DNA from: Pseudomonadota bacterium | GTDB lineage: Bacteria > Pseudomonadota > Gammaproteobacteria > Burkholderiales > Gallionellaceae | Direction of reading: 5' to 3' | Length of the DNA: 24,945 nucleotides | Assembly (NCBI GenBank): GCA_021783855.1 | Contig: JAJXTL010000032.1 | Location: 1 to 24,945 of the forward strand | Part shown: piece after piece, positions 1 to 8,162 of the stretch | Layout: each line of letters begins with the position of its first letter | Position numbering within the stretch: the first letter of the stretch is position 1 | Position numbers and translations under genes: made by a program | Notes under the pieces: generated by a model | The model's database searches: none | What the model saw: the letters and a program-made list of their open reading frames with translations, nothing else | What the model was told of the DNA's origin: nothing

Positions 1-120
1 ACACCGGGGGGCGCAGGGGTAATGCTAACATTTCTGGCAAGAGAATGGATAACCGCTTTGGCACATTGTACTCGGTCAGCATCTCGAATTGCCTGCTCCG
101 AAGCGGTCGCTCAAAGTTAA
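1..120 (+). other. Open frame entering from the left edge, possible 3' end of an unidentified gene
   Basis: Frame 1 is open from the first base to a TAA at 118-120 (39 codons, beginning TPGGAGVM). A start would lie outside the window. The PGGxGxM string faintly recalls the C-terminal end of FolD-type dehydrogenases, but nothing after it fits, so I do not assign a function. It could equally be chance. The following 121-172 is non-coding as far as I can see, and the aminopeptidase on the other strand ends at 173. Confidence 0.2.
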
Positions 121-172
121 TTGAGCCTAGACGGGCGTGACCGTCCGCATTGCCGAGGAACGGATGCTGGTT

Positions 173-1477
173 TCAACTGCCGAAAGCCGCCGCCAGGGCC
201 GCAATCATGTAGGCGTGGTCATAAGCGCCAGCGCTTTCACGCGCGCTATGCATCGCCCACATCGGCGAGCCGACGTCCACACTGGCGACGCCCAGTTGTG
301 CAGCCACTATAGGGCCGATGGTACTTCCGCAACCTAAGTCGCCGCGATGCGCGTACTGCTGGTACGGCACCCCGGCCGTCTCGCAAAATCCCATGAAGCG
401 GGCCGCCGTCTCGGCGCAAGTGCTGTACCGCTGGTTCACGTTGGTCTTTATGACCGGCCCCTCATTTACCATCACTTTGTGATTGGGTTCATAGGCGGCC
501 GGGAAATTCGGATTATAGGCATGGGCCATGTCGGCGCTGATGAAGAAACTTTTCGCCATGGCGCGTCGCCTGTCCTCCTCGTCCAGTTCCGCATGGAAAC
601 TGATGCGGCTCAGCACGTCAGTGACGAAACTGCCGCCGGCCCCGGTGGCGCTTTCGCTGCCGACCTCCTCGTGATCGAAGAAGGCCGCAACACAGGTGGC
701 AGTCGGCAGCTTTGTCGAGATCAGCGCGGAGAGGGTCGCATGCAAGGATGCCAGATTGTCCAGTTGGCTGTCCGCAATAAACTCCTCGTTTGCGCCCCAC
801 AGGCAGCCCTTCTGTACGTCATAGACATTGAGTTCCCAGCTTAGCAGGTCTGCCGCATCCGCCTGCGCGGCATCGGCCAACAGCTTGCGCAAGTTTGCAT
901 CAGTGTCGTCTCCTTCACCCATCAGGCTCAGGATCAGCGGCAGTTCCGTCTGCTTGTTGATCTTCAGGCCCTGTTCATTTACTTCCCGGTTCATGTGAAT
1001 CGCCAGATTGGGCAGTCGCACCAGTGGTCGCTCGAAGCAGAGCAGCCGTGTTTCCTGATTCGCCGCGGCGCGCAACACGACACGACCCGCCAAACTCAAG
1101 TCCCGGTCGGTAAAGGTGGCCAGTATTGGCCCGCCATATACTTCGACGCCTAAGCGCGCGACACCATCGCCGGACAAGGCTGCCTTTTGCTTGAGCCTTA
1201 ACCCCGGAGAGTCGGTATGGGCACCGACGATGCGAAAGCCGGCTTCGGCCATCGACCGACTGCCCGGCACGAATGCAATCATCGACGCACCACCGCGCAC
1301 CACGTAATAGCGCCCGCCCGCCGTGAGTTGCCAGCGCCCTTCCTCCTCAAGCCGGGTGAAACCGTGCGCCAGCAGGCGCTCCTCGGCACTCGCCACTGCG
1401 TGCCAGGGGCTGGGGCTGGCATCGATGAAGTCGATTAGCTCATGGGCGGCGGTTCGTGCTTGGGCGATTATGGACAT
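173..1477 (-). CDS. apeB: M18 family aminopeptidase (aspartyl aminopeptidase type)
   Basis: Encodes a 434-residue cytosolic metallo-aminopeptidase of family M18, which removes N-terminal residues (usually acidic ones) from peptides and forms large tetrahedral dodecamers. The family signatures are all present: GAHTDSPGLRLK (first metal His/Asp) around residue 87, the catalytic DHEEVGSES block in the middle, DMAHAYNPNFP, and HRGDLGCGSTIGPI near the C-terminus. The length is normal for the bacterial family. The ATG at 1477 gives the usual N-terminus (DFIDASPSPWHAV follows at once), although no strong Shine-Dalgarno precedes it. The gene stands alone, between the window edge and an inverted-repeat element about 120 bp upstream of its start. 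Identification is firm; substrate preference is inferred from the family. Confidence 0.95.
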   Translation of the reverse strand: MSIIAQARTAAHELIDFIDASPSPWHAVASAEERLLAHGFTRLEEEGRWQLTAGGRYYVVRGGASMIAFVPGSRSMAEAGFRIVGAHTDSPGLRLKQKAALSGDGVARLGVEVYGGPILATFTDRDLSLAGRVVLRAAANQETRLLCFERPLVRLPNLAIHMNREVNEQGLKINKQTELPLILSLMGEGDDTDANLRKLLADAAQADAADLLSWELNVYDVQKGCLWGANEEFIADSQLDNLASLHATLSALISTKLPTATCVAAFFDHEEVGSESATGAGGSFVTDVLSRISFHAELDEEDRRRAMAKSFFISADMAHAYNPNFPAAYEPNHKVMVNEGPVIKTNVNQRYSTCAETAARFMGFCETAGVPYQQYAHRGDLGCGSTIGPIVAAQLGVASVDVGSPMWAMHSARESAGAYDHAYMIAALAAAFGS

Positions 1478-2018
1478 GGTGGGTAACAGTGAGTTTCAAT
1501 GTAGGAGAAGTATACAAGAGGAGCCGCGCCTACCGCACGATCTCTTCGGCCGGTTCTGCGAACAATATACTGAATTGCCAAAGCGAGGGTGTAAGAAATT
1601 TAGGGAACCACTGATTTATTCGTCTTCCCCGCACAACGGGGTAAGCAGGCAAGTCGCGAAGCGGCTGCTCGCAAAAGCGGGGAACCAGCGCCTTGTGTAA
1701 CTGGGTGGCCGTTCCTCGAAACTTCGGCCTTAGGCCTCGTTTTCCCGCCGCAGCCTGCCCTCGTTGGGGTGGTCGAGGGCGGGAACGACAAAACCGAATA
1801 AATCAGCGGTTCCTTAGGATGATTTACCCTCGTTCAGATTTTGAGCGGGTTCAAGCCGGTAATTTTGTCGGCCCTTGCCTTTTTCGGTTGACCATTGGGC
1901 TCAGCAACCCTGGACACCTATCGCAAGGCATCCGTGCAGCGTCTCCGTTATCGTTTCCCGGCGTATCTTCTCAGTGCCGGCAACATGAAAAACATTTAAA
2001 CCTGCCAGGCAAACTCGA
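1478..2018. other. Gene-poor stretch upstream of apeB
   Basis: About 540 bases without a credible gene. They hold the apeB upstream region (1478-1599), a 210-bp inverted-repeat element with its target duplications (1600-1817, listed separately), and 1818-2018, in which I see no convincing coding region or RNA. Open frames crossing this stretch have no recognisable sequence and run through the element, so they are not called. Confidence 0.5.
1600..1817. mobile_element. MITE-like element A with inverted ends and TTAG target duplication
   Basis: The left end at 1604 reads GGAACCACTGATTTATTCG. The reverse complement of the right end (to 1813) reads GGAACCGCTGATTTATTCG, so 18 of 19 positions agree. 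The direct repeat TTAG lies immediately outside both ends (1600-1603 and 1814-1817). The 210-bp interior is GC-rich and has several short palindromes but no transposase. A second copy of the same ends is at 14163-14416. IS5-group elements are known to duplicate a 4-bp YTAR target, so this is best read as a non-autonomous (MITE) element moved by an IS5-type transposase. The structure is seen in the sequence; the mobilising family is inferred. Confidence 0.75.
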
Positions 2019-2357
2019 TTATAGAGACCTTGTCTTGTCGAGAAGCGCTGTCGCTGTGCCTGTCGCATTGGTCAGTTTTACAAGTATGTATTTTATTACA
2101 TTAGATTTTTTTCGCGAGAGGGCAATCGCATTTTGCGCATCGCCGGCATCCTGATAGGCTCTTTCGACGTCCTCACCGCTTTTTGAGAGCATCGCCTCGA
2201 CTGCGCTGTAATAGGCGCTTCTCGCTTGCGCGACATTTGCCTGGACGGCAGCTACCTGTGCAGGCGTTTTGGCACTCGCAAGGTCAGCCGCTTCATTGTT
2301 GCTTGCATCGTCATAATTTTTCTTGATGATAGCCAGCCGGTCACTTGCGTCGCTCAT
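2019..2357 (-). CDS. Small helical hypothetical protein, second gene of lipoprotein cassette
   Basis: 112 residues, unrecognised. The protein is rich in Ala, Asp, Glu, Lys and Gln and looks almost wholly alpha-helical, with heptad-like spacing (for example QVAAVQANVAQARSAYYSAV). It has no signal peptide, lipobox or cysteine. The ATG at 2357 has a good ribosome site (GAGAGGA, about seven bases upstream). It starts 30 bases after the stop of the helical lipoprotein gene and is probably cotranscribed with it. A plausible reading is a soluble partner of that lipoprotein, but this rests only on position and shared helical character. Confidence 0.6.
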   Translation of the reverse strand: MSDASDRLAIIKKNYDDASNNEAADLASAKTPAQVAAVQANVAQARSAYYSAVEAMLSKSGEDVERAYQDAGDAQNAIALSRKKSNVIKYILVKLTNATGTATALLDKTRSL

Positions 2358-2387
2358 AATATTCCTCTCTGCTGGACGTTAAATCGG

Positions 2388-3404
2388 CTACTTGCCGATG
2401 GCTTGTGTGATCTCCCGAAGATGTTGAACCTCCGCTAGTATCAGCGAAACATTGACCCCTTGGTTGGATTCCAGTGTTTGATGTTCGGCGCTTATCGCCG
2501 AAAGGGTCGTGACGGCCTGCTCATACGCGGATTCGATGACTTTTTTGCGGGAGGACTTGGTCTTTTCGAGCACCAACTTTGCGGATGCAGTCGCCAAGTC
2601 TGCATTCGCTGGCGGAGGAGATGAAGCAAGCGTGATGTCGGGTGCCGCTTTTGAATAGAATGGCCCCAGCACGCTCATCGATGAGGCGAGTCCCGCTTCA
2701 AGTGTGCTTATCTCCAGTCTGTTCTGCTCATCCTGAAGCTCCATCATCAGGCTTTTCATCGCGGTGAGATCCTCCTCGGACTTCAAAACCCGGATCATCG
2801 CGTCGACCGCCGTGTGGAGATCCCGGCTTGAGGCCAACATGAGTTCGGCCTGACGATTGTCGGCCGAAATTGCTCCCAGACCACCGAGAACCTTGGTAAT
2901 TGTGGCGGTAATCGGCGCGATCGCCATGCCGACGGGTAATAACGAATTCAGCGATCCGGTGAGCGTGTTGATTTTGCCAAATGCAGTCTCAATTGCTTGT
3001 GCCGTCTCTTTGCCTGCATCGTAAACGGCAAAATCGCCGAAGGCCAGATAGGCGTCACCGAGAGCCTGCAAGGCATCCTGTCGTTTTGCCAGGATATCGA
3101 GTAAGGCCATGCGTTGGGATTCCATACTGAAAACAGATGATGACGCATTCTCGATGCAGGTGGTGCGTAAGTCCGAACCCGGCCTTACCCCCCGGCAATC
3201 AAGAATTTCCTTCACGGATATGGTCATCGGCAGGATTTCAAGCGATGAACTGACTTGCGTGGCCTGTTGCTGCAATGAGTGTGTCGCGGCCTGCCCTGCA
3301 GTCGACAAGCTCTTTGCCCCGGCTTTATCGAATTGCGTTGCAGCACAACCCGAAAGGAACGCAACAAGTAGCAGCAATAAACTGGTGCGCCGAAAATTTA
3401 TCAT
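2388..3404 (-). CDS. Predicted helical outer-surface or periplasmic lipoprotein
   Basis: An unrecognised lipoprotein of 338 residues. I chose the ATG at 3404, not the further upstream in-frame ATGs at 3560 and 3419, because it directly gives a type II signal peptide (MINFRRTSLLLLLVAFLSGC, lipobox LSGC) and has GGAAAG seven bases upstream. The mature part is mostly long amphipathic helices. It has one Cys pair (ILDCRGV, TTCIENAS) and one hydrophobic segment in the middle (SLLPVGMAIAPITATITKV), followed by GGLGA. A hydrophobic hairpin between long helices recalls alpha-helical pore-forming or membrane-remodelling proteins, but no family motif confirms that. The small helical protein gene follows after 30 bases. 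The region around it carries repeats and a transposase stub, so the pair may be acquired. Confidence 0.7.
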   Translation of the reverse strand: MINFRRTSLLLLLVAFLSGCAATQFDKAGAKSLSTAGQAATHSLQQQATQVSSSLEILPMTISVKEILDCRGVRPGSDLRTTCIENASSSVFSMESQRMALLDILAKRQDALQALGDAYLAFGDFAVYDAGKETAQAIETAFGKINTLTGSLNSLLPVGMAIAPITATITKVLGGLGAISADNRQAELMLASSRDLHTAVDAMIRVLKSEEDLTAMKSLMMELQDEQNRLEISTLEAGLASSMSVLGPFYSKAAPDITLASSPPPANADLATASAKLVLEKTKSSRKKVIESAYEQAVTTLSAISAEHQTLESNQGVNVSLILAEVQHLREITQAIGK

Positions 3405-3569
3405 CGTATCACTTTCCATAAAAGGCTTCCGCTCAATAACACGGTCCGAGCTGGCATGGACGAGATCATGGTACGTCCCCTTCCGGTTAAAGCAAGCAAT
3501 TGAGTCTATTGCACTAACGGGCATGGCGAATATGCTGCCCCTGATGATGAAACTCGCCATACCCGGGCA

Positions 3570-3674
3570 CCCTCGCTGCGCTCTCCCTCACCCAAGCTCT
3601 CTCCCGGAGGGGAGAGCGCAGCGAGGGGGGCGAAGCCGAACAAACGAGCGCTTGCGCGAGTTTCACGTTAACAG
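3570..3674 (+). repeat. Dispersed REP-like repeat, copy A, with a long perfect hairpin
   Basis: The repeat core (CCCTCACCC, then CTCTCCCGGAGG, then AACAAACGAGCG, then a GTTAAC end) starts at 3585 and recurs at 14262-14330 (plus strand) and 12074-12142 (minus strand, inside regA). Read in one frame it encodes a peptide like PHPNPLPEGEG-TNERLREFNVN. In this copy an 18-bp perfect inverted repeat (arms 3570-3587 and 3610-3627) encloses the centre. It lies upstream of the lipoprotein gene and downstream, in plus-strand terms, of nothing recognisable. Confidence 0.8.
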
Positions 3675-3742
3675 TTTATTCACCATACTCCTGAAATTTT
3701 GATGGCGCAATATGCCGAAATATCTATATATTTTCATTTCCA

Positions 3743-3973
3743 CTAAAAATGTTGATTTGCTTTTTGAGTACGCCGAGCATATGAGCCGTCCAGTTCCGAA
3801 GAAATCGCCGACAGCGTCGTCTCCGTCAACTTCTTCACCTGCCGAAGCGGGTGATCGGCTGCAATCCGGGACTCGAACGATAAATAGTGGAATATCAAGG
3901 ATTGGGGATCGACTTCGCCGCGCTCGTTGCTGTACCTGGGGTTCCGAGATACGGCTAATGACGCCACACTCAA
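3743..3973 (-). pseudogene. 5' stub of an IS5/IS1182-type transposase
   Basis: Only the N-terminal signature of this transposase group is left: SLIFHYLSFESRIAADHPLR, then QVKKLTETTLSAISSELDGSYA, in the middle of a 76-residue frame. In intact members this ADHPLR block is followed by GRPS(I)PPE and several hundred residues with the DDE catalytic core. Here the similarity stops after SYA, and ten unrelated residues lead to a stop. The N-terminal residues before VDPQ are also not typical, so the true start is unclear. It begins 23 bases after the stop of the MFS gene on the same strand. The stub shows past insertion and deletion here and cannot encode an active enzyme. Confidence 0.75.
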
Positions 3974-3995
3974 GATTCGTTCACCGGGTTTTGCA

Positions 3996-5159
3996 TCAAT
4001 GCATGCTCACGCGAAGCCTGGTCAAACCGAACAGGGATAAAACTATGACGAAGCCTCCAAATGCACAGACCGCCGAAGAAGCTGATATTACAGTCGACAA
4101 CCCGCCGACACAAAGCGCCGGTATTCCAACGCCGAAATAGATCGCCACGTTGTATGCGGCGAGAACTTCGGTACGTGCATCAAGGCCGCTAATTTCTGCG
4201 TTCAGAAGGCGAGTCGCACCAAGAAATGTCAGTCCGTGGCCGATACCTCCAATAACTGAACTGAGTAAGATTAAGGTAAGTACCTCAGATACTTCGCCGA
4301 AAATGAGCAATACAGCTGCGATGGCAAGAATGCAATATCCACTTTGTAATGAAGTTTGTGGGCGGATGCGCACAGATGCTTGTGTGATGCCCGAAACGAT
4401 GAGTACAGTGCCGGCCGCGATGGCGGGGACTACAAGGTCGCTGTGTTGTAGGTGACTAGCAACAACAACTGGAACGACGGACAGGAACATTGCCGCAACT
4501 GACCACGCAAGGAATGCAGCGATCGCAGATGTCCCGAATGCTTTTCGGATGGGCGCTGGAACTCGTGGCCAGGTGATGGATGGCGTGTGTTGCTTAGTGC
4601 ATGGTAAGGTAAAGCTTAGCGGTAGCAACAGAGCCAAGAGTATGATGACCAACAAATATGGGGTCAGAGTCGGTTGGGCAACGTATTGAGCCACGACTGC
4701 GCCGATGATGGGTGCCGCTCCTCCGCCAACTGTCATCGCAAGACCGATCGCAAGCGCGGCACGATGGTGATTGCCGTTGGGTTCAAGTCGAATAATCGCG
4801 GCTGCCAAATTTCCCGTCGATAGGCCGACTGCCACTCCTTGTAAAACTCTACCAAGCAGGAAGTAGGCAAAGGTTCCGCCAAATCCGATGATTGCGGTGC
4901 CCTGTACTGCAAAAATCAGAGCGGAAATGATGACAGTGCGCAATCCATATTTTGCTGATAGCCATGAGGAAGCAAGCAAGATAGGAATCAAGCCGCAAAT
5001 GTACGCAGCAAAAACCTCTGTGATTTGAAAGGCACTCAGAATGTGAAGAGACCTGTAGAGTGGGTACACGCCAGACGCTACGTTCGTGCTTATCATGAGA
5101 GCCATGGAACAGGCAACGCACGTCCAATATGAGACCTTGGTCCAGGTAGTACTGTCCAT
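3996..5159 (-). CDS. Major facilitator superfamily transporter
   Basis: 387 residues with about twelve hydrophobic segments, the layout of an MFS permease. The first pair of helices is joined by a loop with SAKYGLRTV, a weak version of the MFS motif A. LLGRVLQGVAVGLSTGNLAAAIIRLEP matches the motif B/C region of drug-efflux-like members. The ATG at 5159 has GGAAT upstream at workable spacing. It is transcribed divergently from a GlxA-type regulator, and only 137 bases separate the two starts, so the regulator probably controls it. The substrate cannot be told from sequence; small drugs, sugars or amino-acid derivatives are all possible. A transposase stub directly downstream suggests the pair sits in a variable region. 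Confidence 0.85.
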   Translation of the reverse strand: MDSTTWTKVSYWTCVACSMALMISTNVASGVYPLYRSLHILSAFQITEVFAAYICGLIPILLASSWLSAKYGLRTVIISALIFAVQGTAIIGFGGTFAYFLLGRVLQGVAVGLSTGNLAAAIIRLEPNGNHHRAALAIGLAMTVGGGAAPIIGAVVAQYVAQPTLTPYLLVIILLALLLPLSFTLPCTKQHTPSITWPRVPAPIRKAFGTSAIAAFLAWSVAAMFLSVVPVVVASHLQHSDLVVPAIAAGTVLIVSGITQASVRIRPQTSLQSGYCILAIAAVLLIFGEVSEVLTLILLSSVIGGIGHGLTFLGATRLLNAEISGLDARTEVLAAYNVAIYFGVGIPALCVGGLSTVISASSAVCAFGGFVIVLSLFGLTRLRVSMH

Positions 5160-5296
5160 TAATTTATTCCATTTAAATAATCACGGTGTGTGATAAATAC
5201 GCCTACTTGATTTTTTTGTAGCTCTGCCATCACGATTCCCGGCAAATGGCAAATGGATAGTTGACAGTAAGGATAAAGGCAGCTACTTTGGAAAAA
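5160..5296. promoter_or_regulatory. Divergent control region between MFS gene and GlxA-type regulator
   Basis: The 137 bases between the two start codons must hold both promoters. A short inverted repeat ATCAC-GGTGT-GTGAT at 5180-5194 lies 21 bases from the transporter start and is a candidate operator. A tandem GGCAAAT motif follows near 5241-5255. I find no pair of hexamers good enough to place the promoters. The operator idea is inference. Confidence 0.35.
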
Positions 5297-6292
5297 ATGA
5301 CTAAATCCCCTCCATTCTCGCCAATTTCTCCGCGCTCCGTGGAAATCGTCACCTTTGCTGGAGTCCAGTTGTTCGACATTGCCGGCCCGCTCCAGACCTT
5401 CACTTCCATCAATAGGCTGTTCCAGGCGGAGGGGCGCGAGCCGCCCTATACCGTGCGGCTCTCCGCGCCCGGTGGTCCGGTGGTGACCACAGCCGAGGGC
5501 TTGGGGTTGGCAATCGCTGTGACCACGCCGAAGGACGGGCAAGAAGCCGACACGTTGATTATCGCGGGAGGTCCGGGAGCCTATAGGGCCGCCGCTGATC
5601 CGGACTTGATTGCCTGGTTGAAACCCCGGGCCCTTTGTGCGCGACGGGTGGCGTCGGTGTGCAGCGGTGCGTTCATATTCGCCGCGACGGGGCTGCTCAA
5701 CGGAAAGCGGGCCGTCACGCATTGGAGCCGCTGTGCTGAACTGGCGCGGAGCTATCCGGAGATCCGGGTGGAAACCGATCCGATCTTTGTTCGCGATGGA
5801 ACAATGTGGACCTCCGCCGGTGTCTCAGCAGGTATCGATCTGACCCTCGCCATGATAGAGGAGGATTTAGGACATGGTCCTGCTTTGGCGGTGGCTCGCG
5901 ATCTGGTCGTATTCTCGAAGCGGCCTGGAGGGCAGGACCAATTCAGTGCGACGTTGCGCCTTCAGCTATCGGATGATCGGTTCGGAGCACTCCATGCGTG
6001 GATCAGCGACCATCTTTCGAATGATCTATCCATTTCAATTCTGGCGGCTCAAGCTGGAATGAGTGAACGGAGCTTTGTTCGGCACTATCGCGACAGCACC
6101 GGATTGACGCCAGCTCGTTCCATAGAGCGCCTTCGGGTTGAAGCGGCGCGACAGTTGCTGAGCCGCACGCGTCAGCCCATCAAGCAGATCGCGCAGAGGT
6201 GTGGTCTGGGATCCGAGGAGACGATGAGGCGGAGTTTTATCCGAATCTTCGGGGCAACACCAAAAACTTATCGTGAACACTTCTTCGATTAA
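5297..6292 (+). CDS. GlxA family transcriptional regulator (DJ-1/PfpI domain plus AraC-type HTH)
   Basis: 331 residues from the ATG at 5297, which has GGAAAAA just upstream; TTG codons at 5261 and 5288 are alternatives. The N-terminal half is a DJ-1/PfpI-like amidotransferase-fold domain (VEIVTFAGVQLFDIAGPLQTF, then TLIIAGGPGAY, then the nucleophile-elbow region SVCSGAFIFAATGLLNGKRA). The C-terminal hundred residues form an AraC/XylS DNA-binding domain with two helix-turn-helices (SISILAAQAGMSERSFVRHY and PIKQIAQRCGLGSEETMRRS). Such proteins sense small metabolites and usually activate nearby catabolic or export genes. The divergent MFS gene is the obvious target; the ligand is unknown. Confidence 0.9.
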   Translation: MTKSPPFSPISPRSVEIVTFAGVQLFDIAGPLQTFTSINRLFQAEGREPPYTVRLSAPGGPVVTTAEGLGLAIAVTTPKDGQEADTLIIAGGPGAYRAAADPDLIAWLKPRALCARRVASVCSGAFIFAATGLLNGKRAVTHWSRCAELARSYPEIRVETDPIFVRDGTMWTSAGVSAGIDLTLAMIEEDLGHGPALAVARDLVVFSKRPGGQDQFSATLRLQLSDDRFGALHAWISDHLSNDLSISILAAQAGMSERSFVRHYRDSTGLTPARSIERLRVEAARQLLSRTRQPIKQIAQRCGLGSEETMRRSFIRIFGATPKTYREHFFD

Positions 6293-6368
6293 CAGTTACC
6301 GTTTTAGCATTCTAATCGGTAAGTTTTATTAGGTTACGATTCGCGATCAATCGTACTGACAGGCATAG

Positions 6369-6424
6369 TTAGCGCATAGCGATGTAGATTAGCCTTTATC
6401 GATGTTCCTTAGCGTTTATCGATG
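6369..6424. repeat. Three 20-bp tandem units overlapping the lipA stop codon
   Basis: Units start at 6369, 6389 and 6409, each TTAGC, six variable bases, CGATG and four further bases. The second and third differ at one position in the first sixteen; the first is more diverged. The third unit contains the lipA stop (TTA on this strand, 6409-6411) and its last codons, so the other two look like tandem copies of the gene end. Confidence 0.7.
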
Positions 6425-7365
6425 GAATTAACACCAACCCCTGCCAGATGCGCCTGTTCGTCGGCGTAATAACTGCTGCGTACCATGGGTCCGCAGGCGG
6501 CGTGGGAAAAACCCATTGCACGCGCCTCGCGCTCGAACATCGCGAAGGTTTCCAGCGGGACATAGCGCAGCACCGGCAAATGCCCGTCCGAGGGTTGCAG
6601 ATACTGGCCTATGGTCAGCATGTCCACGCCGTGGGCGCGCAGGTCACGCATCACTTCCAGCACTTCCTCGTCTGTCTCTCCGAGACCCAGCATTACGCCG
6701 GATTTGGTCGGAATGCCGGGGAAGCGCGTCTTGAAGTCCTGTAACAGTTTGAGCGAATGCGCATAATCGGCCCCCGGGCGCGCAAGCTTGTACAGGCGCG
6801 GCACGGTTTCCAGATTGTGATTGAGCACATCGGGCAAGCTGCCGGCCAGTGCATCGAGCGCTTCAGTCAGACGTCCCCTGAAATCCGGGATCAGGATTTC
6901 CAGACGGGTGGCCGGGGAGCTTGCGCGGATCGCGGTCAGGCAATCGGTGAAATGTTGCGCCCCTCCGTCGCGCAAGTCGTCGCGGTCCACGCTGGTGATG
7001 ACCACGTACTTGAGTTTCAGAAGGCCGATTGAACGTGCAAGGTTGGCGGGTTCATTGGCATCTGGCGGCTGCGGTTTGCCGTGCGCGACGTCGCAGAACG
7101 GGCAACGCCTCGTGCATACGTCGCCCAGGATCATGAAGGTGGCGGTGCCTTTGCTGAAACATTCGCCGATGTTCGGGCAGGAAGCTTCTTCGCACACCGT
7201 GACCAGATTGTGTTCGCGCAACAGGCGTTTTACGTCGTGGTAGCCGGTGCCTGAACCTGTCTTGACGCGTATCCATTCCGGCTTGCGCAGGCGCTGCTGC
7301 AAGGGCACGATCTTGATCGGATTGCGCGCCGTCTTGGCCGCGCCGGTTTGTTTGCCTTCATTCAT
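6409..7365 (-). CDS. lipA: Lipoyl synthase
   Basis: 318-residue radical SAM enzyme that inserts two sulfur atoms into octanoyl groups on lipoyl domains, making lipoate for pyruvate and 2-oxoglutarate dehydrogenases and the glycine cleavage system. Both iron-sulfur motifs are visible: the auxiliary cluster cysteines C58, C63 and C69 ([13 protein letters not shown]) and the radical SAM set C84, C88 and C91 ([10 protein letters not shown]). The C-terminal RSSY motif that carries the cluster serine ligand is also present. The ATG at 7365 was chosen because it overlaps the lipB stop in an ATGA and yields the normal N-terminus; the frame is open further upstream only by reading through lipB. It is the last gene of the dacA-dat-ybeD-lipB-lipA chain. 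Confidence 0.97.
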   Translation of the reverse strand: MNEGKQTGAAKTARNPIKIVPLQQRLRKPEWIRVKTGSGTGYHDVKRLLREHNLVTVCEEASCPNIGECFSKGTATFMILGDVCTRRCPFCDVAHGKPQPPDANEPANLARSIGLLKLKYVVITSVDRDDLRDGGAQHFTDCLTAIRASSPATRLEILIPDFRGRLTEALDALAGSLPDVLNHNLETVPRLYKLARPGADYAHSLKLLQDFKTRFPGIPTKSGVMLGLGETDEEVLEVMRDLRAHGVDMLTIGQYLQPSDGHLPVLRYVPLETFAMFEREARAMGFSHAACGPMVRSSYYADEQAHLAGVGVNSIDKR

Positions 7366-8162
7366 GATTCTGCTTTCTTTATGTAGTGTTGCTGTAAACC
7401 GTGTATCAGGTTCTGCGTGAGTTCCGCCTGCAACTCGTTCAGACTGGCGGGAACGCCCAGTTCCACGCATTGCGTGACGCGCAGTCCGGCATAGCCGCAG
7501 GGGTTGATGAGACTGAAGGGCGCGAGGTTCATGTCCACGTTGAGCGCCAGTCCGTGATAGCAGCAGCCGCGTTTGATTTTCAGGCCCAGCGAGGCGATCT
7601 TTGCATCATTGACATAGACGCCGGGGGCATCGACACGGCCATGGGCTGCCACGCCGTACTCGCCCAGCAAGTCGATCACCGCCTGCTCCATCAGATTCAC
7701 CAGTTCGCGCACGTTAAGCTTCCAGCGGCGCAAATCGAGCAACAGGTAGGCGACGATCTGACCGGGGCCGTGATAGGTGATCTGCCCGCCGCGATCTATC
7801 TTGACCACCGGGATGTCGGACGGCATCAACAGGTGTTCGGGCAGTCCTGCCAGCCCTTGAGTATAGGTGGGCGGGTGCTGCACCAGCCAGATTTCATCGC
7901 GCGTGTCGGCAGTGCGCTCGGCAGTGAATCGCTTCATTGCCTCCCAGGTAGGTTGATATTCGACCAGTCCCAGGGTGTGGATGACAGGATTGAGGGTCGA
8001 GGATCGAGGATCGAGGATCGTGGATTGAAAAGAATCAGGATCGAGGATCGAGGACTGAGGGTTGAGGGAGGCGTGCAGTATTAGCTTGCCGCTTACTGTT
8101 TCTTGCCCATCATTCTCCGCGCTTTGGGTCTCGTGCTTCGCTTCTCGCTCCTCATTCCTCAT
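7362..8162 (-). CDS. lipB: Octanoyltransferase LipB with a repeat-encoded N-terminal extension
   Basis: Transfers octanoate from acyl carrier protein to lipoyl domains, the step before LipA. The core is typical: [28 protein letters not shown], the catalytic Lys in [11 protein letters not shown] and the catalytic Cys in INPCGYAG. Normal LipB begins at about [13 protein letters not shown], but no ATG, GTG or TTG exists there. The first in-frame ATG is at 8162, giving 266 residues with about 59 extra ones in front. Those residues are encoded by two sets of 7-bp tandem repeats (8142-8176 and 7987-8065) and by the DNA between them. The ATG at 8162 has AGGAG six bases upstream, also made by the repeat. 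An ATG at 8225, inside ybeD, would add 21 more residues. Initiation at a non-standard codon nearer the core is the other possibility. Confidence 0.93.
   Translation of the reverse strand: MRNEEREAKHETQSAENDGQETVSGKLILHASLNPQSSILDPDSFQSTILDPRSSTLNPVIHTLGLVEYQPTWEAMKRFTAERTADTRDEIWLVQHPPTYTQGLAGLPEHLLMPSDIPVVKIDRGGQITYHGPGQIVAYLLLDLRRWKLNVRELVNLMEQAVIDLLGEYGVAAHGRVDAPGVYVNDAKIASLGLKIKRGCCYHGLALNVDMNLAPFSLINPCGYAGLRVTQCVELGVPASLNELQAELTQNLIHGLQQHYIKKAES
7987..8065. repeat. Heptamer tandem repeat, GGATCGA class, inside lipB 5' region
   Basis: Ten 7-bp units of the form GGRTYGA on the plus strand: six at 7987-8028 (GGATTGA, GGGTCGA, GGATCGA twice, GGATCGT, GGATTGA) and four at 8038-8065, with nine bases between the sets. 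On the lipB strand they translate in frame to SSILDP-like strings. The same heptamer occurs again at 21063-21076. Confidence 0.85.

Noticed and set aside
1323..1700. 125-codon plus-strand open frame across the apeB start and element A
   Set aside because: It is antisense to apeB for half its length, enters a repeat element, and has no recognisable domain or ribosome site.
1693..2154. 153-codon plus-strand open frame after element A
   Set aside because: It begins inside the element, ends antisense to the small helical protein gene, and its composition is not protein-like.
3109..3702. 197-codon plus-strand frame containing the TNERLREFHVN peptide
   Set aside because: It is mostly antisense to the lipoprotein gene; the peptide comes from the REP copy, not from a conserved gene.
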